A stretch of 64,000 nt of DNA from Cellulomonas aerilata (GTDB lineage Bacteria; Actinomycetota; Actinomycetes; Actinomycetales; Cellulomonadaceae), in NCBI RefSeq assembly GCF_007991755.1, contig NZ_BJYY01000016.1, forward strand, positions 1-64,000. The letters are read 5' to 3'. Below the pieces are notes generated by a model. That model worked only from the letters and a program-made list of their open reading frames with translations, made no database searches and was not told the DNA's origin. Positions 55,174 to 64,000 of the stretch are shown piece by piece; within the stretch, counting starts at the first letter, position 1; each line of letters begins with the position of its first letter. Both the position numbers and the translations under genes were made by a program.

Positions 55174-56717
55174 CGGGACACTTCCCTCTCCATGGTCATG
55201 TAGTGCATGAGCCCCTCCTGCGTGAAGTCCTCACGGGAGACCTCGCCGGTGATCCGGCCCTGGCTCAGCGCGTAGATGCGGTCGCAGATCCCCAGCAGCT
55301 CGGGCAGCTCGGACGAGATGACGATGACCGCCTTCCCGGACTCCGCGAGGGCGTTGATGATCGTGTAGATCTCGTACTTGGCGCCGACGTCGATGCCGCG
55401 GGTGGGCTCGTCGAGGATCAGCACGTCCGGGTCGGTGAAGATCCACTTCGACAGGACGACCTTCTGCTGGTTGCCGCCCGACAGCGTCCCGGTGACGACG
55501 TCGACCGTGGGCGCCTTGATGTTCATGTCGGTGCGGAACTTGCCGGCGACGCGGGTCTCGCCGCTGGCGTCCATCACGCCCCACCGGGCGACCTTGCCCA
55601 GCGCCGACGCGGTGATGTTGCGCTTGATGTCGTCGATGAGGTTCAGGCCGTACTTCTTGCGGTCCTCGCTCACGTAGGCGATCCCGTGCCGAATCGCCTC
55701 CCGGACGTTGCCGGGCGCGATGGGCTGCCCGTTCTTGACCAGGCGGCCGGAGATCTTCGTGCCGTAGCTGCGACCGAAGACGCTCATCGCGAGCTCGGTG
55801 CGCCCGGCACCCATGAGACCCGCGATGCCGACCACCTCGCCGCGGCGCACGTGCAGGTTGGCGTGGTCCACGACGACGCGCTCGGTGTCGATCGGGTGGT
55901 GCACGGTCCAGTCCTCGATCCGCAGCACCTCCTCGCCGATGTGCGGCGTGCGCTCGGGGAACCGGTTGTCCAGCGAGCGGCCGACCATCCCGCGGATGAT
56001 GCGCTCCTCGCTGACCCGCTCGGCGCCACGCATGTCCAGCGTCTCGATCGTCTGCCCGTCGCGGATGATCGTGGTGGAGTCGGCGATCGCGGCGATCTCG
56101 TTGAGCTTGTGCGAGATGATGATCGAGGTGATGCCCTGCCCCTGCAGGCTCCGCAGCAGGTCCAGCAGGTGCTCGCTGTCGTCGTCGTTGAGCGCTGCGG
56201 TGGGCTCGTCGAGGATGAGCAGCTTGACCCGCTTGGACAGCGCCTTGGCGATCTCGACGAGCTGCTGCTTGCCGACGCCCAGGTCGAGGATCTTGGTGTC
56301 CGGGCTCTCCTCGAGGCCGACCCGGGCGAGCAGCTTGGCCGCCTCGGCGTTCGTCTTCGTCCAGTCGATGACCCCGCGGGTCGCCTGCTCGTTGCCGAGG
56401 AAGATGTTCTCCGCGATCGACAGGTACGGGCTGAGCGCCAGCTCCTGGTGGATGATGACGATCCCGCGCTCCTCGCTGTCGCGGATCGTGCGGAACTCGC
56501 ACGGCTCGCCCTCGAACAGGATGGTGCCGTCGTAGGAGCCGTGCGGGTACACCCCCGACAGGACCTTCATCAGGGTGGACTTGCCCGCGCCGTTCTCCCC
56601 GCAGATCGCGCGGACCTCGCCCTTGGTGACCTGGAGGGTCACGTCCTGCAGCGCCTTGACTCCCGGGAACGTCTTGGTGATGCCGCGCATCTCCAGGACG
56701 ACGTTGTTGCTCGACAT
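55170..56717 (-). CDS. mmsA: Multiple-monosaccharide ABC transporter ATP-binding protein (MmsA/GguA type)
   Basis: A 515-residue double ATPase. The first domain has Walker [32 protein letters not shown] and Walker [16 protein letters not shown]. The second has a degenerate Walker [14 protein letters not shown] but an intact signature [14 protein letters not shown] and [16 protein letters not shown], the usual asymmetry of ribose/xylose-type importers. Start ATG 56717 is chosen at [10 protein letters not shown]; the upstream open frame is Pro-rich shadow. It follows chvE by 104 bases holding two hairpins and overlaps mmsB. Confidence 0.94.
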   Translation of the reverse strand: MSSNNVVLEMRGITKTFPGVKALQDVTLQVTKGEVRAICGENGAGKSTLMKVLSGVYPHGSYDGTILFEGEPCEFRTIRDSEERGIVIIHQELALSPYLSIAENIFLGNEQATRGVIDWTKTNAEAAKLLARVGLEESPDTKILDLGVGKQQLVEIAKALSKRVKLLILDEPTAALNDDDSEHLLDLLRSLQGQGITSIIISHKLNEIAAIADSTTIIRDGQTIETLDMRGAERVSEERIIRGMVGRSLDNRFPERTPHIGEEVLRIEDWTVHHPIDTERVVVDHANLHVRRGEVVGIAGLMGAGRTELAMSVFGRSYGTKISGRLVKNGQPIAPGNVREAIRHGIAYVSEDRKKYGLNLIDDIKRNITASALGKVARWGVMDASGETRVAGKFRTDMNIKAPTVDVVTGTLSGGNQQKVVLSKWIFTDPDVLILDEPTRGIDVGAKYEIYTIINALAESGKAVIVISSELPELLGICDRIYALSQGRITGEVSREDFTQEGLMHYMTMEREVSR

Positions 56718-56756
56718 GCGTCGCTCGCTGTCTGTGGGTGGGACTGGGTCGTGGCA

Positions 56757-56818
56757 CCGGGCCGGCGGGGGATCCCGCCGGCCCGGGTCCGGTGCGGCCG
56801 CGCGCGCGGCCGCACCGG
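56757..56818 (-). terminator. Two tandem hairpins between chvE and mmsA
   Basis: First stem: 56757-56769 with 56774-56786 (13 bp, GGAT loop). Second: a 30-base palindrome, 56789-56802 with 56805-56818 (14 bp). They lie directly after the binding-protein stop, a place where partial termination or 3'-end protection would raise the binding protein over the ATPase and permease. Confidence 0.65.
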
Positions 56819-56821
56819 GTG

Positions 56822-57958
56822 TCACAGGCCGATGTCGCCGGCCTCGTAGAAGCCGGACTCCACGAGCTCGGACTCCACCGTGTCCGGCGTCACCACGACG
56901 GGCGGCAGCAGGTAGGTCGGGACGACCTTCACCCCGTTGTCGTAGGTCTCCTCGTCGTTGACCTCGACCGTCTCACCGCCGACCATCTGGTCGACCATCT
57001 TCGCGACCTGGTCGCCCAGCGTGCGGGTGTCCTTCCAGACCGTCATGGACTGCTTGCCGGCGAGCATGTTCTCCACGTTGGCCTGGTCGGCGTCCTGGCC
57101 GGTCAGCAGCGGCCAGTCGGCCTCGGTGTAGCCGGCGCCGTCGAGCGCCTGGGCGATGCCCAGCGCGAGCGAGTCGTTCGGGGACAGCACCACGTCGACC
57201 TTCTGGTCCGCGTAGAACGAGTTCAGGCGGTTCTGCATCTCCGACTGGGCGGTGTCCGAGGACCAGCCCTGGATGCCGATGCTCGCCCACTCGTCGTTGC
57301 TCGCGGGGTTGCGACCGGAGGGGACGACGAGCTTGCCCTCGTCGATGTACGGCTTGAGCACGTCCCACGCACCGCTGAAGAAGAACTTCGCGTTGTTGTC
57401 GTCCGGGGACCCGGCGAACGGCTCCAGGTTGAACGGGCCGGCCTGGTTCTCCAGGTCGAGCTGCTCGACGATGTACTCGCCCTGCAGCTGCCCGACGCGG
57501 TAGTTGTCGAACGTCGCGTAGTAGTCGACGTTCTCGGTGCCGTTGATCAGCCGGTCGTAGGCGACGACCTGGATGTCCCGGCTGGCGGCGTCGGAGAGCA
57601 CCGGGCCGAGCGCGGTGCCGTCGATCGCGGCGACGACCAGGACCTCGGGGTCCTGGTTGATGAGGTTCTGGATCTGGGTGATCTGCTGGTCGACCTTGTT
57701 GTCGGCGTACTGCAGCGTCGTCTCGTAGCCGGCCTCCTGCAGAAGCTCCTCCAGGTGGGCGCCGTCCTTGTTCCAGCGCTCCAGGCTCTTGGTCGGCATC
57801 GCGATGCCGATGAGGCCGCCGCCGCCGCCCTCGGCGGCGTCGCCCGAGCCGGAGCCCGAGCCGGAGTCGGTGCGCTCGGCGCTGCACGCGGTGAGCGAGA
57901 GGGCGAGCACCGCCGTCCCGACCATGGCGGTGATGCGCGTGGTGTTCCTGACAGACAT
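56822..57958 (-). CDS. chvE: Sugar-binding lipoprotein (ChvE/XylF type)
   Basis: A 378-residue solute-binding protein of the periplasmic-binding 1 fold. The signal ends in a lipobox (LALSLTACS, Cys near residue 25), then a Ser/Gly linker, then [20 protein letters not shown], a conserved sugar-binding segment, with [20 protein letters not shown] and [20 protein letters not shown] as further ligand regions and [18 protein letters not shown] near the hinge. ChvE-like proteins bind xylose, arabinose, glucose and galactose. Start ATG 57958 has GGAAGG about eight bases upstream. The operator at 58094-58116 lies in its leader or promoter. Confidence 0.93.
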   Translation of the reverse strand: MSVRNTTRITAMVGTAVLALSLTACSAERTDSGSGSGSGDAAEGGGGGLIGIAMPTKSLERWNKDGAHLEELLQEAGYETTLQYADNKVDQQITQIQNLINQDPEVLVVAAIDGTALGPVLSDAASRDIQVVAYDRLINGTENVDYYATFDNYRVGQLQGEYIVEQLDLENQAGPFNLEPFAGSPDDNNAKFFFSGAWDVLKPYIDEGKLVVPSGRNPASNDEWASIGIQGWSSDTAQSEMQNRLNSFYADQKVDVVLSPNDSLALGIAQALDGAGYTEADWPLLTGQDADQANVENMLAGKQSMTVWKDTRTLGDQVAKMVDQMVGGETVEVNDEETYDNGVKVVPTYLLPPVVVTPDTVESELVESGFYEAGDIGL

Positions 57959-58093
57959 CTGTACGACCTTCCGGTTCTGGACGCGCCGGTCCGTTCCGGC
58001 GCGGTGCTGCCTCGCGGGTGCGGAGCGTCCTCCGGGGCGGCAACGGGCGAGCGTACTCGCCTGCGGGCCCGTCCGGACGCCGTTCTCGCCCGA

Positions 58094-58116
58094 TTAAGTT
58101 AACCGCGTGAACATAC
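58094..58116 (-). promoter_or_regulatory. ROK-type operator upstream of chvE-mmsAB
   Basis: Read on the plus strand, TTAAGTT-N9-AACA; the same motif with the same spacing lies over the xylA promoter. It is in the 208-base gap between the ROK gene and chvE, about 136 bases before the chvE start. Confidence 0.65.
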
Positions 58117-58166
58117 GGTGCGCGGCGCGGGCCGCGCAGGCGCGTCGCCGAGCCTGCGAGGGCACG

Positions 58167-59501
58167 CTATACCCGGGCCCCGGCAGCGGCTACGACCACG
58201 TCACCCGCGCCCCACGCGGCGGGGTCGTCGACCAGCGCCCGCAGGACGGTCAGCGCGCCGCCGGTCATCGCCGGGTACTGGCCCGCGCGCGCCCCGCTGA
58301 CCGTGATCTCGCTCCACGGCGCGGAGAGCACGCGGCGGCGCAGCTCCTGGGCGACCGGCCGCTCCAGGTGGGCCGCGAGCTCGGCGTACGTCCCGCCCAG
58401 GACCACCTGGCCGACGTCGACGATGTTGACGACGTTCGCCAGCGCGATGCCCAGCGCCGCACCCCCGGCCGTCAGGGCGCGCACGGCCGTGGGGTCGCCG
58501 GCGTCGGCCGCCCGGGCCAGCACGGAGATCGGCAGCGCCCGGTCCAGGCCGGCCGCGGCCATCAGGGCGTCCTGGCCCGCGAAGGTCTCCAGCGTCGCGA
58601 CGGTCCCCGGCGCGCCGGGCAGCTCCACGACCGTGTGCCCGATCTCCCCGCTCCAGCCGTGCTGGCCGAGGAAGATCTCGCCGTCCAGCACGATCGCGCC
58701 GCCGATGCCGATCTCGCCGGACACGTAGACGAAGCTCGACGGGCCGTCGTGCCGGCGCGCGTGGGCCTCGGCCCGGGCCGCGAGCTTGGCCTCGTTCGCC
58801 AGCCGCGGCGGCATCCCGGCCAGCACGGGGTGCTCCGTGAGCAGGCGCACGACGTCGACGTCCCGCCACCCGAGGTTGGGCGCCAGGCGCAGCGGTCCCG
58901 TCACGCTGTCCACGAGGCCGGGCAGGGCCAGCGCCGCGCCGGCCAGCATGACGCCGTCCGCGCTCAGCATCGCCACCACCGCACCGGCGAGCTCGGCCAG
59001 CCGCTCGAGGACCACGGCAGGGTCGCTGCCCCGGTGGTCGCCGATCTCCACCCGCTCGCTCACCACGCGCCCGGCGAGGTCGACCGCGCGCACGCCGAGG
59101 TAGTCGACGTTCACCTCGAGGCCGACGGCGGCGATGGTGCCGCGGGCGGGGACCAGCGGGACGGCCGGGCGGCCGACCCGCGTCGCGGCGACCGGCTCGA
59201 GCTCGGTCACCATGCCGGCCGCCACCAGCCGGTCCACCAGCGCCGAGACCGTGGCCCGGGTCAGACCGGTCGCGGTGGCGATCGCGGCCCGGGACACCGG
59301 CTCCGGCGCGTCGCAGACGTGCCGCAGTGCCAGACTCAGGTTGTGCTCGCGCAGCGTGCGCTGGCGCGCCGCCGTCCCCGAGCGTCCGGTCCCCCGCAGA
59401 CCGGCCCGCACGGGCCGGGGGCGTGCCCGCTCCCCGTTGTGCGCAGCATCTCGGACCGATGGACGCACGTCGTCCGCGGGCGGCTCGAGATCACGGCTCA
59501 T
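58167..59501 (-). CDS. ROK-family transcriptional repressor (XylR-like)
   Basis: A 444-residue repressor. After a disordered head of 45 residues, a winged helix (SLALRHVCDAPEPVSRAAIA, then GLTRATVSALVDRLVAAGMV) precedes the ROK sugar-kinase-like domain (IAAVGLEVNVDYLGVRAVDL, PGLVDSVTGPL, YVSGEIGIGGAIVLDGEIFL). The usual ROK zinc motif CxCGxxGC is missing; the spot reads GHTVVELPGAPGTVATLETF. Start ATG 59501 lies six bases after TAGGGT (59513-59508), a leaderless promoter that overlaps the divergent xylA promoter. Location and operators indicate control of xylAB, chvE-mmsAB and itself by xylose. Confidence 0.92.
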   Translation of the reverse strand: MSRDLEPPADDVRPSVRDAAHNGERARPRPVRAGLRGTGRSGTAARQRTLREHNLSLALRHVCDAPEPVSRAAIATATGLTRATVSALVDRLVAAGMVTELEPVAATRVGRPAVPLVPARGTIAAVGLEVNVDYLGVRAVDLAGRVVSERVEIGDHRGSDPAVVLERLAELAGAVVAMLSADGVMLAGAALALPGLVDSVTGPLRLAPNLGWRDVDVVRLLTEHPVLAGMPPRLANEAKLAARAEAHARRHDGPSSFVYVSGEIGIGGAIVLDGEIFLGQHGWSGEIGHTVVELPGAPGTVATLETFAGQDALMAAAGLDRALPISVLARAADAGDPTAVRALTAGGAALGIALANVVNIVDVGQVVLGGTYAELAAHLERPVAQELRRRVLSAPWSEITVSGARAGQYPAMTGGALTVLRALVDDPAAWGAGDVVVAAAGARV

Positions 59502-59504
59502 GGG

Positions 59505-59549
59505 TTGACCCTAGCGCCGTCAGGGTTTAAGTTCAGTCACACAACAAAT
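59505..59549 (+). promoter_or_regulatory. xylA promoter and ROK operator
   Basis: TTGACC (59505-59510), a 17-base spacer and TAAGTT (59528-59533) form a good promoter. TTAAGTT-N9-AACA (59527-59549) covers the -10 and the expected start near 59540, so a bound repressor would block xylA. The ROK -10 (TAGGGT, 59513-59508) overlaps on the other strand. Confidence 0.75.
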
Positions 59550-59571
59550 CTCGACGAGGAGAAGACTTCGC

Positions 59572-60759
59572 ATGGTGCGCAAGCCCACCCCTGAGGACAA
59601 GTTCGCCTTCGGCCTGTGGACCGTCGGCTGGGCGGCACGGGACCAGTTCGGCTCCGCGAGCCGTCCCGAGCTCGACGTGGTCGAGTCCGTCCACCGGCTC
59701 GCCGAGCTCGGCGCGTCCTTCGTGACGTTCCACGACAACGACGTGATCCCGTTCGGCGCGGACGCCGCGACCCGCGACGAGATCCTCACCCGGTTCCGCA
59801 AGGCGCTGGACGAGACGGGCGTCAAGGTCTCCATGGTCACGACCGACACGTTCGCGCACCCGATCTTCAAGGACGGCGCGTTCACCTCCAACGACCGCGA
59901 GGTCCGCCGCTACGGCCTGCGCAAGGTCCTGCAGAACGTCGACCTGGCCGCCGAGATGGGCGCCGAGACGTTCGTCATGTGGGGCGGCCGCGAGGGCGCC
60001 GAGTACGACGCCTCGAAGGACCTCTTCGCCGCGCACGAGCGCTACGCCGAGGGCATCGACACCGTCGCCGGCTACATCAAGTCCAAGGGCTACGGCATGC
60101 GCATCGCGCTGGAGCCCAAGCCGAACGAGCCCCGTGGCGACATCCTCCTGCCGACCGTCGGGCACGCCCTGGCGTTCATCGAGAAGCTCGAGAACGGCGA
60201 CATCGTCGGCCTGAACCCGGAGACCGGGCACGAGCAGATGGCCGGCCTGAACTACACGGTCGGCCTCGCCCAGGCGCTGTGGGCCGAGAAGCTGTTCCAC
60301 ATCGACCTGAACGGCCAGCGGTCCATCAAGTACGACCAGGACCTGGTGTTCGGCCACGGCGACCTGCTCTCCGCCTTCTTCACCGTCGACCTGGTCGAGA
60401 ACGGCTTCCCCAGCGGCGGCCCGAAGTACGACGGTCCCGTGCACTTCGACTACAAGCCGTCGCGCACCGAGGACATGCAGGGCGTGTGGGCGTCCGCCGC
60501 GGCGAACATGTCCATGTACATCCTGCTCAAGGAGCGGGCGCAGGCGTTCCGCGCCGACCCCGAGGTCCAGGCCGCCATGGAGGCGAGCAAGGTCTTCGAG
60601 CTGGCGCAGCCGACCATCGCCGAGGGCGAGACCCTCGAGGACCTGCTGGCCGACCGCTCCGCGTACGAGGACCTGGACGTCGACGCCGTCGCGGCGCGCG
60701 GCTTCCACTTCGTGCACCTGAACCAGCTGGCCGTCGAGCACGCCCTCGGCGGCCGCTGA
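59572..60759 (+). CDS. xylA: Xylose isomerase
   Basis: XylA converts D-xylose to D-xylulose in the cytoplasm. The 395-residue class I enzyme has catalytic H54 and D57 ([13 protein letters not shown]), the metal-site segment [16 protein letters not shown] with E181 and K183, [13 protein letters not shown] and [16 protein letters not shown], and a conserved [14 protein letters not shown]. Length matches actinobacterial (Actinoplanes/Streptomyces) isomerases. Start ATG 59572 has GAGGAGAAG upstream. It is divergent from the ROK repressor and followed by xylB after 171 bases with a hairpin. Confidence 0.98.
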   Translation: MVRKPTPEDKFAFGLWTVGWAARDQFGSASRPELDVVESVHRLAELGASFVTFHDNDVIPFGADAATRDEILTRFRKALDETGVKVSMVTTDTFAHPIFKDGAFTSNDREVRRYGLRKVLQNVDLAAEMGAETFVMWGGREGAEYDASKDLFAAHERYAEGIDTVAGYIKSKGYGMRIALEPKPNEPRGDILLPTVGHALAFIEKLENGDIVGLNPETGHEQMAGLNYTVGLAQALWAEKLFHIDLNGQRSIKYDQDLVFGHGDLLSAFFTVDLVENGFPSGGPKYDGPVHFDYKPSRTEDMQGVWASAAANMSMYILLKERAQAFRADPEVQAAMEASKVFELAQPTIAEGETLEDLLADRSAYEDLDVDAVAARGFHFVHLNQLAVEHALGGR

Positions 60760-60778
60760 CCCTGCCGGACCAGCACCG

Positions 60779-60821
60779 ACCCGGGCCGCCGGGGAGCCTC
60801 GCGCTCCTCGGTGGCCCGGGT
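60779..60821 (+). terminator. Hairpin between xylA and xylB
   Basis: An 18-bp stem (60779-60796 with 60804-60821, including G-U pairs) and seven-base loop lies 19 bases after the xylA stop, followed by TCGTTG. Partial termination would favour isomerase over kinase. Confidence 0.6.
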
Positions 60822-60930
60822 TCGTTGCGGACGCCGGCGGCGGGGACGCCCCGCCGCGGCACCGCAGCAACTGCAGCACCGCAGCACCGCCCGCACGACC
60901 CTCTCCCCTGACACTCGAAGGAGCTCAGCG

Positions 60931-62385
60931 ATGCCGCTGGTCGCCGGGGTGGACTCCTCCACCCAGTCCTGCAAGGTCGTCGTCCGCGACGCCGAGACCG
61001 GTGCCCTCGTGCGCACCGGGCGCGCGTCTCACCCGGACGGCACCGAGATCCACCCCGACCGCTGGTGGGAGGCGCTCCAGACGGCGATCGCCGACGCCGG
61101 CGGCCTGGACGACGTGGCCGCCGTCGCCGTGGGCGGCCAGCAGCACGGGATGGTCGTCCTCGACGCCTCCGGCGCGGTCATCCGCGAGGCCCTGCTGTGG
61201 AACGACACCCGCTCCGCGCCGGCGGCCGCCGACCTCGTCCGCGAGCTCGGCGACGGCGACCCGGAGGCCGGCGCGGCCGCGTGGGCGCAGGCCATCGGGT
61301 CCGTCCCGGTCGCCTCGCTGACGGTCACCAAGCTGCGCTGGCTGGCCGACGCGGAGCCGGAGAACGCCGCCCGCGTCGCCGCGGTCGCGCTCCCCCACGA
61401 CTGGCTGACCTGGAAGCTGTCCGGCTCCACCGACATCGCGGACCTGGCGACGGACCGCTCGGACGCCTCGGGCACCGGCTACTGGTCCCCGTTCACCGAC
61501 GACTACCGTCGCGACCTGCTCGCGCTCGCCCTGCGCCGCGACGCGGACGCCGTCGTGCTGCCGCGCGTCGTCGCGCCGGGTGCTGTGGCCGCCACGTCGG
61601 CGACCGGCGTGGTGCTGGGCGCGGGGGCCGGCGACAACGCCGGCGCAGCACTGGGCCTGGGCATGGTGGAGGGCGACGTCGCGGTCTCGATCGGCACGTC
61701 CGGGGTGGTGTCGGCGATCTCCGCCGAGCCCACCGCCGACGCGACGGGGATGGTCACCGGCTTCGCCGACGCCACGGGCGCGTTCCTGCCGCTGGCCTGC
61801 ACGCTCAACGCCTCCCGCGTCCTGGACGCTGCCGGCCGTATGCTCGGCGTCGACCACGCCGGGCTGAGCGAGCTCGCGCTGTCCGCGCCGGTCGGGGCGG
61901 ACGGCCTCGTCCTGGTGCCCTACCTGGAGGGCGAGCGCACCCCCAACAAGCCCGACGCGACGGGCGCGCTGCACGGCTTGCGGCTGGGCAACACCACGCC
62001 CGCGCACCTGGCCCGGGCCGCGGTCGAGGGCATGCTGTGCGCGCTGGCCGACGGGCTCGACGCGCTGCGCGACCAGGGTGTGCCGGTGCGGACCGTGTCG
62101 CTCATCGGGGGCGGCGCGCAGTCCGAGGCCGTGCGCCGGATCGCTCCCTCGGTCCTCGGCCTGGACGTCGCGGTCCCGCCGCCGGGCGAGTACGTGGCCG
62201 ACGGCGCCGCACGTCAGGCCGCCTGGGCCCTCGCCGGGTCCGCGACCGCGCCGACGTGGTCGGCCGCCGGGGACCCGGAGGTCTACCGCGCGCCGGCTGC
62301 GCCCGTCGTCCGCGAGCAGTACGCGGCCGTGCGCGACCTGACGGCCACCCGCAGGGCCGGCCAGGAGGTCGGCCCGCAGGACTGA
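60931..62385 (+). CDS. xylB: Xylulokinase
   Basis: XylB phosphorylates D-xylulose with ATP to enter the pentose phosphate pathway. The 484-residue FGGY-family kinase begins [17 protein letters not shown] (phosphate loop), with [25 protein letters not shown] and [11 protein letters not shown] in the first half and [15 protein letters not shown] (catalytic Asp), [24 protein letters not shown] and [15 protein letters not shown] in the second. Start ATG 60931 has GAAGGAG about nine bases upstream. It is the second gene after xylA and converges on lsr2. Confidence 0.97.
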   Translation: MPLVAGVDSSTQSCKVVVRDAETGALVRTGRASHPDGTEIHPDRWWEALQTAIADAGGLDDVAAVAVGGQQHGMVVLDASGAVIREALLWNDTRSAPAAADLVRELGDGDPEAGAAAWAQAIGSVPVASLTVTKLRWLADAEPENAARVAAVALPHDWLTWKLSGSTDIADLATDRSDASGTGYWSPFTDDYRRDLLALALRRDADAVVLPRVVAPGAVAATSATGVVLGAGAGDNAGAALGLGMVEGDVAVSIGTSGVVSAISAEPTADATGMVTGFADATGAFLPLACTLNASRVLDAAGRMLGVDHAGLSELALSAPVGADGLVLVPYLEGERTPNKPDATGALHGLRLGNTTPAHLARAAVEGMLCALADGLDALRDQGVPVRTVSLIGGGAQSEAVRRIAPSVLGLDVAVPPPGEYVADGAARQAAWALAGSATAPTWSAAGDPEVYRAPAAPVVREQYAAVRDLTATRRAGQEVGPQD

Positions 62386-62395
62386 GCCGGGCTGC

Positions 62396-62433
62396 GTCGG
62401 TCGGCGGATCGCGTCCGCGGTCCGCCGACCGAC
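62396..62433. terminator. Bidirectional terminator between xylB and lsr2
   Basis: A perfect 13-bp stem (62396-62408 with 62421-62433) with a 12-base loop sits between the convergent genes. Confidence 0.7.
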
Positions 62434-62449
62434 ACGCAGGCACTCCGGG

Positions 62450-62812
62450 TCAGTGCGCGGCCTCGTAGGCCTTGCGCACCTCGGCCGAGATGCGGCCGCG
62501 CTCGGAGACCTCGTGGCCGTTCTCGCGGGCCCACTCGCGGATCGCCGTGGCGTCGCCGCCCGAGGCGGAGCGCCGGCTGCCGCCGCCGCCGCCGGTGCCG
62601 CCACTGCGCTGCTGGCGCCCGCCGCCCCGCGAGCCGGACCCCGTCTTGCGGGCGTGGCCCACCCAGCGCGAGAACGACTCGCGCAGCTCGGCCGCGTGCT
62701 CCGCGGTGAGGTCGATCTCGTACGAGACACCGTCCAGAGCGAAGGTCACCGTCTCTTCGGCGGTCCCTCCGTCGATGTCGTCGACCAGCAGTACCTGGAC
62801 CTTCTGCGCCAT
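62450..62812 (-). CDS. lsr2: Lsr2 nucleoid-associated protein
   Basis: Lsr2 is the actinobacterial H-NS analogue that bridges DNA and silences AT-rich, often foreign, genes. The 120-residue protein has the N-terminal dimerisation domain (AQKVQVLLVDDIDGGTAEET, VSYEIDLTAEHAAELRESF), a Gly/Arg/Ser linker and the C-terminal DNA-binding domain ATAIREWARENGHEVSERGR, with the AT-hook-like RGR. Start ATG 62812 is preferred over ATG 62818 because the GGGAG site is seven bases from the former and only one or two from the latter. It has its own promoter (62856-62884). Confidence 0.95.
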   Translation of the reverse strand: MAQKVQVLLVDDIDGGTAEETVTFALDGVSYEIDLTAEHAAELRESFSRWVGHARKTGSGSRGGGRQQRSGGTGGGGGSRRSASGGDATAIREWARENGHEVSERGRISAEVRKAYEAAH

Positions 62813-62855
62813 GTGCATTCTCCCTCATTCGGTGCGGGTAATCAGTCGCAGGCCG

Positions 62856-62884
62856 AGCATCCCACCGCGAACAAAGCGCGTCAA
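62856..62884 (-). promoter_or_regulatory. lsr2 promoter
   Basis: On the minus strand TTGACG (62884-62879), a 17-base spacer and GATGCT (62861-62856) form a good housekeeping promoter starting near 62849. A direct repeat GCGCTTTG-AC-GCGCTTTG spans the -35, a possible autoregulatory site. Confidence 0.65.
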
Positions 62885-62900
62885 AGCGCCCTGTGAATGG

Positions 62901-63010
62901 GCGCGTCGGATTCTGCCGCCGATCGCGAGCCGGCGCCCCGTGCCTGCACCGTGATTGTGCGCCGCGCGGCCGACGGGCCGGGACGACGTACCGGCGGAAT
63001 CCGACGGGCG
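62901..63010. repeat. Inverted repeat in the lsr2 upstream region
   Basis: The left arm (62901-62920) and right arm (62994-63010) share an inverted core, CGTCGGATTC and GAATCCGACG, about 80 bases apart with further matches around it. It lies in the 330-base stretch 62813-63142 that has no credible gene. I cannot tell whether it is a regulator site, an RNA or chance. Confidence 0.45.
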
Positions 63011-63142
63011 CGAATACCACGGCACCGGCACGGCCGCCGACGGCGTGCACAGGCGGCACTCGGCAGGTGACCACCCACGGCCGCCGTGGGCGGCGTTCGG
63101 TCCGGCAGGGGCGTGCGAGGGGATTGGCGGACGGTCGGGGCG

Positions 63143-63319
63143 CTATGCCGCGCCGGCGTCCCGGGTCCGCGCCGCCGCGTCCTCCTCCGCCTGCAGGCGC
63201 GCCATGGCGGTCCGCTCGTTGCGGTCGGCGTTCACGAGGGCGCGGATGGCGACGTAGAACAACGCGCCCACCCCGATCGGCGGGGCGAGCGCGGCGAGCG
63301 CGGCCAGGAACGTGTCCAC
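63143..63319 (-). CDS. Small single-pass membrane protein (58 residues)
   Basis: One hydrophobic segment at the N-terminus (TFLAALAALAPPIGVGALFY) is followed by a charged, helical cytoplasmic tail (VNADRNERTAMARLQAEEDA). I recognise this form as a short conserved hypothetical near lsr2 and lysS in cellulomonads, with no known function. Start GTG 63319 lies seven bases after TAGACT (63332-63327), a leaderless promoter, which supports a real gene. The upstream in-frame extension to 63370 is discarded. The gap 63333-63516 to lysS shows only a weak CGGGCAA/TTGCCCG hairpin (63452-63479). Confidence 0.7.
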   Translation of the reverse strand: MDTFLAALAALAPPIGVGALFYVAIRALVNADRNERTAMARLQAEEDAAARTRDAGAA

Positions 63320-63516
63320 GGACCCGAGTCTACGCCCGGCGCCCCGGCCTCCCGGCGGTACCGCCCGCACCGGCGGGACGGGCGAGAAATGTCACACCGC
63401 GGACGACCGCGCGTCACACCCGCCATGGAAGGACGGACGACCACGTCGGCCCGGGCAAATCGGGTGGGCGCATTGCCCGCACCGCTGCGCCAGCTGCTGC
63501 AGCGCCCTTTGCGCGG

Positions 63517-64000
63517 CTACCCGAGCGGCTTCACGAGCGGGAACAGGATCGTCTCGCGGATGCCCAGGCCGGTGAGTGCCATGAGCAGGCGGTCGATGCC
63601 CATCCCCATCCCGCCCGACGGCGGCATCGCGTACTCCATCGCGACCAGGAAGTCCTCGTCCAGGAGCATCGCCTCGTCGTCCCCCGCCGCGGCCAGCAGG
63701 GCCTGCGCCTCGAAGCGCTCGCGCTGCACGACCGGGTCCACGAGCTCGGAGTAGGCGGTCGCGAGCTCCATCCCGCGCACGTACAGGTCCCACTTCTCCA
63801 CCTGACCGGGACGTGAGCGGTGCGCGCGGGTCAGCGGCGAGGTCTCGACCGGGAAGTCGCGCACGAACGTCGGGGCGTACAGGTCGTCGCCGACCAGGTG
63901 CTCCCAGATCTCCTCCACCAGCTTGCCGTGGCTCGCCCGCGCGGGGTCCACCGACAGGTCCAGCCGGTCGGCGTGCGCGAGCAGGGCCGCCACGGACGTC
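63517..64000 (-). CDS. lysS: Lysyl-tRNA synthetase, class II (3' part)
   Basis: The visible 161 codons are the C-terminal part of a class II aminoacyl-tRNA synthetase; the gene runs off the right edge of the window. Diagnostic segments are [40 protein letters not shown] (with the conserved Glu) and motif 3 [20 protein letters not shown], followed by [14 protein letters not shown]. This is LysS rather than LysK. N-terminal anticodon-binding and motif 1 and 2 regions lie beyond 64000. No terminator with a T-tract is visible downstream. Confidence 0.95.
   Translation of the reverse strand, partial: TSVAALLAHADRLDLSVDPARASHGKLVEEIWEHLVGDDLYAPTFVRDFPVETSPLTRAHRSRPGQVEKWDLYVRGMELATAYSELVDPVVQRERFEAQALLAAAGDDEAMLLDEDFLVAMEYAMPPSGGMGMGIDRLLMALTGLGIRETILFPLVKPLG

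Noticed and set aside
58107-59594. 495-codon plus-strand frame opposite the ROK gene
   Set aside because: It is antisense to a protein with clear winged-helix and ROK motifs and has no recognisable product.

Overview
The window is very GC-rich (roughly three quarters G+C by eye) with dense, overlapping, often GTG-started genes. It carries actinobacterial markers: Lsr2, CarD, a SenX3/RegX3-PstSCAB-PhoU locus, a solo groL under two CIRCE elements, DUF3027, DUF3263, DUF2530, DUF4031 and a MsiK-type sugar ATPase. Flagellar genes together with xylose catabolism point to a motile, plant-polymer-using member of the Micrococcales, most like Cellulomonas. That placement is inference from gene content. 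I see no insertion sequences, integrases, rRNA or CRISPR array; the segment looks like ordinary core chromosome.

Layout. 1-4826: end of a flagellar operon (flgN, flgK, flgL, fliW, then a degenerate EAL-HDOD protein). 4856-14026: DUF2530; a minus-strand trio csp, DUF3027 and a sacsin-like GHKL ATPase; then a helicase-associated protein overlapping an XPB helicase. 14067-22872: glutamine amidotransferase, TPM-domain protein, PspA, an OmpR-type two-component system preceded by a remarkable helically phased CGTCCC array, an HD protein, an orphan WXG100 protein and DUF4031. 22944-27848: groL, LytR_C protein, DUF3263, ung, an SGNH hydrolase, a tiny membrane ORF and tRNA-Thr(TGT). 27887-34869: a Ser/Thr kinase with TRALP repeats, otsA-otsB, msiK, and DUF4032 with kinase-like residues. 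34874-40929: rlmB-cysS, an oxidoreductase, ispF-ispD, carD, a lipoprotein. 41039-47955: the complete phosphate locus pstB-pstA-pstC-pstS, regX3-senX3 and divergent phoU, with PHO boxes. 47988-53870: VOC protein, gpmA, a membrane protein divergent from a NarL-type two-component pair with a dyad between them, and a lactonase-like propeller. 53977-62385: a chvE-mmsA-mmsB sugar transporter, a ROK repressor and divergent xylA-xylB, tied together by a shared operator. 62450-64000: lsr2, a small membrane protein and the 3' end of lysS.

Cross-cutting signals. Many genes appear to be leaderless: a WANNNT -10 hexamer ends six or seven bases before the ATG or GTG, which settles several start codons. Hairpins sit between the solute-binding-protein gene and the membrane-component genes in both the pst and mms operons, and between xylA and xylB, suggesting attenuation that sets protein ratios. 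Stretches longer than 300 bases without a called gene are rare; 62813-63142 is the main one and holds the lsr2 promoter and an inverted repeat. The first 284 bases hold a candidate flagellar-sigma promoter and a CRP/GlxR-like palindrome.
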